Source: Nansenia antarctica
Lineage: Eukaryota; Chordata; Actinopteri; Argentiniformes; Microstomatidae
Assembly: GCA_963989245.1 (NCBI GenBank)
Contig: OZ022351.1
Span: 12,002,412 to 12,066,411, forward strand
Reading direction: 5' to 3'
Length of the DNA: 64,000 nt
Shown here: piece by piece, positions 55,501 through 64,000 of the stretch
Layout of the letters: every line of letters starts with the position of its first letter
How positions within the stretch are numbered: position 1 is the stretch's first letter
Translations under genes and position numbers: made by a program
Notes under the pieces: model-generated
The model's input: the letters and a program-made list of their open reading frames with translations, nothing else
Database searches by the model: none
What the model was told of the DNA's origin: nothing

Positions 55501-58500
55501 GTAAGTACAGAATGAGCAAGCGCAAGATGACCTGTAATAAGGCTCACAGAGACACGAACTAGCTAGCAGTAGTGGAACAGAGAAGATGGATATTAGAAAA
55601 TGGCTAAAACCAAAGAATGCAAAAAAAAAAAAAAACTACTTTGTTTTGAACCTTTACAGCTCTCCAATGGGATTCCAATCGAGAGCTGGTTCATGGACAG
55701 AAATGACAACGAACTCCTGAAGCTGGTTCCCTTCCTGGAGAAGCTTGTGGAGATGAATGAAGACGTAAGGCCACATGTCCGAGAGCGGTTTCGTCTGCAT
55801 GACCTCCTGCCCCCAGACTGAGCGCCCCTGCTACGTCCTCCATGAGGACCACCTCTACCTCAGGCTACTGCAAGTATGAGCCACAATTACATCATTGTTA
55901 TTTTGAATAAAAAAATAATCGCTAGCAGTAGTAGAACAGAGAAGATCGATATTAGGAAAAAGGCTAAATACAAAGAATGCAACCGTCCAAATTAAAGAGA
56001 CTGATAACCTAACAGAATTACCACAGGTTCTTTCGCCACGAATCACAGCAATCTTTCAAAGTAATCACCGGTAAGTACAGAATGAGCAAGCGCAAGATGA
56101 CCTGTAATAAGGCTCACAGAGACACGAACTAGCTAGCAGTAGTGGAACAGAGAAGATGGATATTAGAAAATGGCTAAAACCAAAGAATGCAAAAAAAAAA
56201 AAAACTACTTTGTTTTGAACCTTTACAGCTCTCCAATGGGATTCCAATCGAGAGCTGGTTCATGGACAGAAATGACAACGAACTCCTGAAGCTGGTTCCC
56301 TTCCTGGAGAAGCTTGTGGAGATGAATGAAGACGTAAGGCCACATGTCCGAGAGCGGTTTCGTCTGCATGACCTCCTGCCCCCAGACTGAGCGCCCCTGC
56401 TACGTCCTCCATGAGGACCACCTCTACCTCAGGCTACTGCAAGTATGAGCCACAATTACATCATTGTTATTTTGAATAAAAAAATAATCGCTAGCAGTAG
56501 TAGAACAGAGAAGATCGATATTAGGAAAAAGGCTAAATACAAAGAATGCAACCGTCCAAATTAAAGAGACTGATAACCTAACAGAATTACCACAGGTTCT
56601 TTCGCCACGAATCACAGCAATCTTTCAAAGTAATCACCGGTAAGTACAGAATGAGCAAGCGCAAGATGACCTGTAATAAGGCTCACAGAGACACGAACTA
56701 GCTAGCAGTAGTGGAACAGAGAAGATGGATATTAGAAAATGGCTAAAACCAAAGAATGCAAAAAAAAAAAAAACTACTTTGTTTTGAACCTTTACAGCTC
56801 TCCAATGGGATTCCAATCGAGAGCTGGTTCATGGACAGAAATGACAACAAACTCCTGAAGCTGGTTCCCTTCCTGGAGAAGCTTGTGGAGATGAATGAAG
56901 ACGTAAGGCCACATGTCCGAGAGCGGTTTCGTCTGCATGACCTCCTGCCCCCAGACTGAGCGTCCCTGCTACGTCCTCCATGAGGACCACCTCTACCTCA
57001 GGCTACTGCAAGTTTGAGCCACAATTACATCATTGTTATTTTGAATGAAAAAATAATCGCTAGCAGTAGTAGAACAGAGAAGATGAATATTAGGAAAAAG
57101 GCTAAATACAAAGAATGCAACCGTCCAAATTAAAGAGACTGATAACCTAACAGAATTACCACAGGTTCTTTCGCCACGAATCACAGCAATCTTTCAAAGT
57201 ATTCACCGGTAAGTACAGAATGAGCAAGCGCAAGATGACCTGTAATAAGGCTCACAGAGACACGAACTAGCTAGCAGTAGTGGAACAGAGAAGATGGATA
57301 TTAGAAAATGGCTAAAACCAAAGAATGCAAAAAAAAAAAAAAACTACTTTGTTTTGAACCTTTACAGCTCTCCAATGGGATTCCAATCGAGAGCTGGTTC
57401 ATGGACAGAAATGACAACGAACTCCTGAAGCTGGTTCCCTTCCTGGAGAAGCTTGTGGAGATGAATGAAGACGTAAGGCCACATGTCCGAGAGCGGTTTC
57501 GTCTGCATGACCTCCTGCCCCCAGACTGAGCGCCCCTGCTACGTCCTCCGTGAGGACCACCTCTACCTCAGGCTACTGCAAGTATGAGCCACAATTACAT
57601 CATTGTTATTTTGAATGAAAAAATAATCGCTAGCAGTAGTAGAACAGAGAAGATGGATATTAGGAAAAAGGCTAAATACAAAGAATGCAACCGTCCAAAT
57701 TAAAGAGACTGATAACCTAACAGAATTACCACAGGTTCTTTCGCCACGAATCACAGCAATCTTTCAAAGTATTCACCGGTAAGTACAGAATGAGCAAGCG
57801 CAAGATGACCTGTAATAAGGCTCACAGAGACACGAACTAGCTAGCAGTAGTGGAACAGAGAAGATGGATATTAGAAAATGGCTAAAACCAAAGAATGCAA
57901 AAAAATAAAAAATATACTTTGTTTTGAACCTTTACAGCTCTCCAATGGGATTCCAATCGAGAGCTGGTTCATGGACAGAAATGACAACGAACTCCTGAAG
58001 CTGGTTCCCTTCCTGGAGAAGCTTGTGGAGATGAATGAAGACGTAAGGCCACATGTCCGAGAGCGGTTTCGTCTGCATGACCTCCTGCCCCCAGACTGAG
58101 CGCCCCTGAAACTGATAACTGGGTCGATCTCTGACGGGGGGCAGTCCAGATGAGGTGCTAAGTGAAGGGTTTAGACTCACCATCACACGCAAAGACCTCC
58201 AGACTCTCCGACACCTCAAATGGCTCAACGATGCGGTGAGTTGTTATCATCATGCACCACATATAGTGACAGATTGCCGTACAGAACTGGAAAGAAGGGG
58301 GAAAAATAAGTAATAACGTAGAGATGTTTATTGTTTTCTAATTTTCAGCCATTGTCTTTGCCCTCTCCTCCAGGTCATAAACTTCTACATGAACCTGTTG
58401 GTGGAGCGCAGTAAAGACCCTAACCTGCCGACGGTCTACACCTTCAACACCTTCTTCTTTCCCCAGCTGCGCAGTTTCGGTTACTCGGCTGTCCGCCGCT

Positions 58501-59909
58501 GGACTAAGAACATGGACATCTTCTCAGTGGACATACTGCTCGTACCCGTCCACCTGGGGAAGCACTGGTGCCTTGTTCATGCTTGGTAAATGCAATGTTA
58601 ACAAATGGGTGAAATCTTTATTCATACTTATATAAAGCGATTATAAATGGCAATCTTTTTGTGAGAATTGTGCAAATACAGCCACAGGGCAATCTGGGTA
58701 TTGCAAAAATGATTACATTAGATTTTCGAGGTTTTACGACTGAGGTCCCAGGTTCTTTCGCCAAGAATCACAGCAATCTTTCAAAGTATTCACCGGTAAG
58801 TACAGAATGAGCAAGCGCAAGATGACCTGTAATAAGGCTCACAGAGACACGAACTAGCTAGCAGTAGTGGAACAGAGAAGATGGATATTAGAAAATGGCT
58901 AAAACCAAAGAATGCAAAAAAAAAAAAAAAAACTTTGTTTTGAACCTTTACAGCTCTCCAATGGGATTCCAATCGAGAGCTGGTTCATGGACAGAAATGA
59001 CAACGAACTCCTGAAGCTGGTTCCCTTCCTGGAGAAGCTTGTGGAGATGAATGAAGACGTAAGGCCACATGTCCGAGAGCGGTTTCGTCTGCATGACCTC
59101 CTGCCCCCAGACTGAGCGCCCCTGAAACTGATAACTGGGTCGATCTCTGACGGGGGGCAGTCCAGATGAGGTGCTAAGTGAAGGGTTTAGACTCACCATC
59201 ACACGCAAAGACCTCCAGACTCTCCGACACCTCAAATGGCTCAACGATGCGGTGAGTTGTTATCATCATGCACCACATATAGTGACAGATTGCCGTACAG
59301 AACTGGAAAGAAGGGGGAAAAATAAGTAATAACGTAGAGATGTTTATTGTTTTCTAATTTTCAGCCATTGTCTTTGCCCTCTCCTCCAGGTCATAAACTT
59401 CTACATGAACCTGTTGGTGGAGCGCAGTAAAGACCCTAACCTGCCGACGGTCTACACCTTCAACACCTTCTTCTTTCCCCAGCTGCGCAGTTTCGGTTAC
59501 TCGGCTGTCCGCCGCTGGACTAAGAACATGGACATCTTCTCAGTGGACATACTGCTCGTACCCGTCCACCTGGGGAAGCACTGGTGCCTTGTTCATGCTT
59601 GGTAAATGCAATGTTAACAAATGGGTGAAATCTTTATTCATACTTATATAAAGCGATTATAAATGGCAATCTTTTTGTGAGAATTGTGCAAATACAGCCA
59701 CAGGGCAATCTGGGTATTGCAAAAATGATTACATTAGATTTTCGAGGTTTTACGACTGAGGTCCCAGGTTCTTTCGCCAAGAATCACAGCAATCTTTCAA
59801 AGTATTCACCGGTAAGTACAGAATGAGCAAGCGCAAGATGACCTGTAATAAGGCTCACAGAGACACGAACTAGCTAGCAGTAGTGGAACAGAGAAGATGG
59901 ATATTAGAA

Positions 59910-62900
59910 AATGGCTAAAACCAAAGAATGCAAAAAAAAAAAAAAAAACTTTGTTTTGAACCTTTACAGCTCTCCAATGGGATTCCAATCGAGAGCTGGT
60001 TCATGGACAGAAATGACAACGAACTCCTGAAGCTGGTTCCCTTCCTGGAGAAGCTTGTGGAGATGAATGAAGACGTAAGGCCACATGTCCGAGAGCGGTT
60101 TCGTCTGCATGACCTCCTGCCCCCAGACTGAGCGCCCCTGCTACGTCCTCCATGAGGACCACCTCTACCTCAGGCTACTGCAAGTATGAGCCACAATTAC
60201 ATCATTGTTATTTTGAATGAAAAAATAATCGCTAGCAGTAGTAGAACAGAGAAGATGGATATTAGGAAAAAGGCTAAATACAAAGAATGCAACCGTACAA
60301 ATTAAAGAGACTGATAACCTAACAGAATTACCACAGGTTCTTTCGCCACGAATCACAGCAATCTTTCAAAGTATTCACCGGTAAGTACAGAATGAGCAAG
60401 CGCAAGATGACCTGTAATAAGGCTCACAGAGACACGAACTAGCTAGCAGTAGTGGAACAGAGAAGATGGATATTAGAAAATGGCTAAAACCAAAGAATGC
60501 AAAAAAATAAAAAATCTACTTTGTTTTGAACCTTTACAGCTCTCCAATGGGATTCCAATCGAGAGCTGGTTCATGGACAGAAATGACAACGAACTCCTGA
60601 AGCTGGTTCCCTTCCTGGAGAAGCTTGTGGAGATGAATGAAGACGTAAGGCCACATGTCCGAGAGCGGTTTCGTCTGCATGACCTCCTGCCCCCAGACTG
60701 AGCGCCCCTGAAACTGATAACTGGGTCGATCTCTGACGGGGGGCAGTCCAGATGAGGTGCTAAGTGAAGGGTTTAGACTCACCATCACACGCAAAGACCT
60801 CCAGACTCTCCGACACCTCAAATGGCTCAACGATGCGGTGAGTTGTTATCATCATGCACCACATATAGTGACAGATTGCCGTACAGAACTGGAAAGAAGG
60901 GGGAAAAATAAGTAATAACGTAGAGATGTTTATTGTTTTCTAATTTTCAGCCATTGTCTTTGCCCTCTCCTCCAGGTCATAAACTTCTACATGAACCTGT
61001 TGGTGGAGCGCAGTAAAGACCCTAACCTGCCGACGGTCTACACCTTCAACACCTTCTTCTTTCCCCAGCTGCGCAGTTTCGGTTACTCGGCTGTCCGCCG
61101 CTGGACTAAGAACATGGACATCTTTTCAGTGGACATACTGCTCGTACCCGTCCACCTGGGGAAGCACTGGTGCCTTGTTCATGCTTGGTAAATGCAATGT
61201 TAACAAATGGGTGAAATCTTTATTCATACTTATATAAAGCGATTATAAATGGCAATCTTTTTGTGAGAATTGTGCAAATACAGCCACAGGGCAATCTGGG
61301 TATTGCAAAAATGATTACATTAGATTTTCGAGGTTTTACGACTGAGGTCCCAGGTTCTTTCGCCAAGAATCACAGCAATCTTTCAAAGTATTCACCGGTA
61401 AGTACAGAATGAGCAAGCGCAAGATGACCTGTAATAAGGCTCACAGAGACACGAACTAGCTAGCAGTAGTGGAACAGAGAAGATGGATATTAGAAAATGG
61501 CTAAAACCAAAGAATGCAAAAAAAAAAAAAAATACTTTGTTTTGAACCTTTACAGCTCTCCAATGGGATTCCAATCGAGAGCTGGTTCATGGACAGAAAT
61601 GACAACGAACTCCTGAAGCTGGTTCCCTTCCTGGAGAAGCTTGTGGAGATGAATGAAGACGTAAGGCCACATGTCCGAGAGCGGTTTCGTCTGCATGACC
61701 TCCTGCCCCCAGACTGAGCGCCCCTGCTACGTCCTCCATGAGGACCACCTCTACCTCAGGCTACTGCAAGTATGAGCCACAATTACATCATTGTTATTTT
61801 GAATGAAAAAATAATCGCTAGCAGTAGTAGAACAGAGAAGATGGATATTAGGAAAAAGGCTAAATACAAAGAATGCAACCGTCCAAATTAAAGAGACTGA
61901 TAACCTAACAGAATTACCACAGGTTCTTTCGCCACGAATCACAGCAATCTTTCAAAGTATTCACCGGTAAGTACAGAATGAGCAAGCGCAAGATGACCTG
62001 TAATAAGGCTCACAGAGACACGAACTAGCTAGCAGTAGTGGAACAGAGAAGATGGATATTAGAAAATGGCTAAAACCAAAGAATGCAAAAAAATAAAAAA
62101 TCTACTTTGTTTTGAACCTTTACAGCTCTCCAATGGGATTCCAATCGAGAGCTGGTTCATGGACAGAAATGACAACGAACTCCTGAAGCTGGTTCCCTTC
62201 CTGGAGAAGCTTGTGGAGATGAATGAAGACGTAAGGCCACATGTCCGAGAGCGGTTTCGTCTGCATGACCTCCTGCCCCCAGACTGAGCGCCCCTGAAAC
62301 TGATAACTGGGTCGATCTCTGACGGGGGGCAGTCCAGATGAGGTGCTAAGTGAAGGGTTTAGACTCACCATCACACGCAAAGACCTCCAGACTCTCCGAC
62401 ACCTCAAATGGCTCAACGATGCGGTGAGTTGTTATCATCATGCACCACATATAGTGACAGATTGCCGTACAGAACTGGAAAGAAGGGGGAAAAATAAGTA
62501 ATAACGTAGAGATGTTTATTGTTTTCTAATTTTCAGCCATTGTCTTTGCCCTCTCCTCCAGGTCATAAACTTCTACATGAACCTGTTGGTGGAGCGCAGT
62601 AAAGACCCTAACCTGCCGACGGTCTACACCTTCAACACCTTCTTCTTTCCCCAGCTGCGCAGTTTCGGTTACTCGGCTGTCCGCCGCTGGACTAAGAACA
62701 TGGACATCTTCTCAGTGGACATACTGCTCGTACCCGTCCACCTGGGGAAGCACTGGTGCCTTGTTCATGCTTGGTAAATGCAATGTTAACAAATGGGTGA
62801 AATCTTTATTCATACTTATATAAAGCGATTATAAATGGCAATCTTTTTGTGAGAATTGTGCAAATACAGGCACAGGGCAATCTGGGTATTGCAAAAATGA

Positions 62901-63651
62901 TTACATTAGATTTTCGAGGTTTTACGACTGAGGTCCCAGGTTCTTTCGCCAAGAATCACAGCAATCTTTCAAAGTATTCACCGGTAAGTACAGAATGAGC
63001 AAGCGCAAGATGACCTGTAATAAGGCTCACAGAGACACGAACTAGCTAGCAGTAGTGGAACAGAGAAGATGGATATTAGAAAATGGCTAAAACCAAAGAA
63101 TGCAAAAAAAAAAAAAAAAACTTTGTTTTGAACCTTTACAGCTCTCCAATGGGATTCCAATCGAGAGCTGGTTCATGGACAGAAATGACAACGAACTCCT
63201 GAAGCTGGTTCCCTTCCTGGAGAAGCTTGTGGAGATGAATGAAGACGTAAGGCCACATGTCCGAGAGCGGTTTCGTCTGCATGACCTCCTGCCCCCAGAC
63301 TGAGCGCCCCTGCTACGTCCTCCATGAGGACCACCTCTACCTCAGGCTACTGCAAGTATGAGCCACAATTACATCATTGTTATTTTGAATGAAAAAATAA
63401 TCGCTAGCAGTAGTAGAACAGAGAAGATGGATATTAGGAAAAAGGCTAAATACAAAGAATGCAACCGTACAAATTAAAGAGACTGATAACCTAACAGAAT
63501 TACCACAGGTTCTTTCGCCACGAATCACAGCAATCTTTCAAAGTATTCACCGGTAAGTACAGAATGAGCAAGCGCAAGATGACCTGTAATAAGGCTCACA
63601 GAGACACGAACTAGCTAGCAGTAGTGGAACAGAGAAGATGGATATTAGAAA
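59910..63651 (+). repeat. Alternating A/B dimers, 1586-bp period
   Basis: Markers at 59910, 61496 and 63082 are 1586 bp apart, with A and B strictly alternating (markers 59910, 60480, 61496, 62066, 63082, 63652). This register differs from the two higher-order patterns to the left. CCGTACAAA replaces CCGTCCAAA in the linkers near 60296 and 63468, tying the first and third dimers. Confidence 0.85.
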
Positions 63652-64000
63652 ATGGCTAAAACCAAAGAATGCAAAAAAATAAAAAATCTACTTTGTTTTG
63701 AACCTTTACAGCTCTCCAATGGGATTCCAATCGAGAGCTGGTTCATGGACAGAAATGACAACGAACTCCTGAAGCTGGTTCCCTTCCTGGAGAAGCTTGT
63801 GGAGATGAATGAAGACGTAAGGCCACATGTCCGAGAGCGGTTTCGTCTGCATGACCTCCTGCCCCCAGACTGAGCGCCCCTGAAACTGATAACTGGGTCG
63901 ATCTCTGACGGGGGGCAGTCCAGATGAGGTGCTAAGTGAAGGGTTTAGACTCACCATCACACGCAAAGACCTCCAGACTCTCCGACACCTCAAATGGCTC

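Larger units (their letters stand above)
29070..64000 (+). repeat. Tandem array of gene-exon-derived A (570 bp) and B (1016 bp) units
   Basis: A 375-bp core (first copy 29264-29638) recurs 47 times. The marker ATGGCTAAAACCAAAGAATG in each core is at 29408, 29978, 30547, 31117, 31687, 32257, 32827, 33843, 34413, 34982, 35552, 36122, 36692, 37262, 38278, 39294, 39863, 40433, 41003, 42019, 43035, 44051, 45068, 45637, 46207, 46777, 47793, 48809, 49825, 50842, 51411, 51981, 52551, 53567, 54583, 55600, 56169, 56738, 57308, 57878, 58894, 59910, 60480, 61496, 62066, 63082 and 63652. A 569-570 spacing means a 195-bp A linker (28 cases). A 1016-1017 spacing means a 641-bp B linker (18 complete, a 19th cut by the window edge). 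Units differ by few substitutions plus poly-A length. The array does not end within the window. Confidence 0.97.

Noticed and set aside
29663..63993. Repeated minus-strand frames in every array unit (60, 63, 71 and 98 codons)
   Set aside because: They lie antisense to the exons or in intron sequence, recur only because the unit recurs, and match no family I know.
29070..64000. Tandem regularity suggesting a CRISPR-like array
   Set aside because: Units are 570 and 1016 bp, contain exons and introns, and have no short repeat/unique spacer pattern; the genome is vertebrate.

Overview
The window is eukaryotic, almost certainly from a ray-finned (teleost) fish. It has spliced vertebrate-type gene fragments (inpp5e-, ctdspl2- and senp1/2-like), long GT microsatellites, teleost-style SINE and LINE tails, REL-endonuclease, L1 and CR1/Rex1-like LINEs, a hAT element, MITEs and a retrovirus-like LTR element. 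There are no bacterial operons, CRISPR arrays or rRNA genes, and I recognised no tRNA gene.

Layout. Positions 1-758 (minus) hold N-terminal exons of a SWIM-zinc-finger/MULE-transposase-like gene that runs off the left edge. Positions 771-5217 are mostly non-coding: an inverted repeat, a CpG-rich promoter-like block with duplicated CCAAT boxes, degenerate interspersed repeats and a 40-bp minisatellite. Positions 5220-8503 (minus) hold seven phase-compatible exons of the complementary C-terminal part of the same kind of SWIM gene, with one frameshift. Positions 8559-14370 (plus) hold seven exons of an INPP5E-like 5-phosphatase catalytic domain. Its introns contain GT repeats and a truncated R2/NeSL-type LINE, and its terminal exon is partly duplicated at 14923-15530.

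Positions 15531-28810 are a transposon graveyard with readable nesting. One LINE 3' end is hit by two MITEs, one of which has telomere-like sequence in its core. It is followed by a truncated L1 ORF2. Next is a CR1/Rex1-like LINE tail split first by an LTR element (identical 634-bp LTRs, GGTAC target duplication, intact gag but no recognisable pol) and then by an internally deleted hAT element (GTATAGTG target duplication). Last come a B30.2 fragment and another L1 fragment.

From about 29070 to the right edge (over 34.9 kb, not ended) is a satellite-like tandem array built from gene exons. A shared 375-bp core carries the terminal coding exon of a CTDSPL2-like phosphatase and occurs 47 times. 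It alternates with either a 195-bp linker (570-bp A unit, 28 times) or a 641-bp linker carrying two SENP1/2-like protease exons (about 1016-bp B unit, 18 complete plus one cut by the window edge). A and B units follow a phased higher-order pattern: each block opens with the same marker core, runs through B units, then A units. Exon frames and splice signals are kept in essentially every copy. The array is the most unusual part of the window. No gene that would use these exons is visible here, so function is open, and assembly errors within such an array must be excluded.
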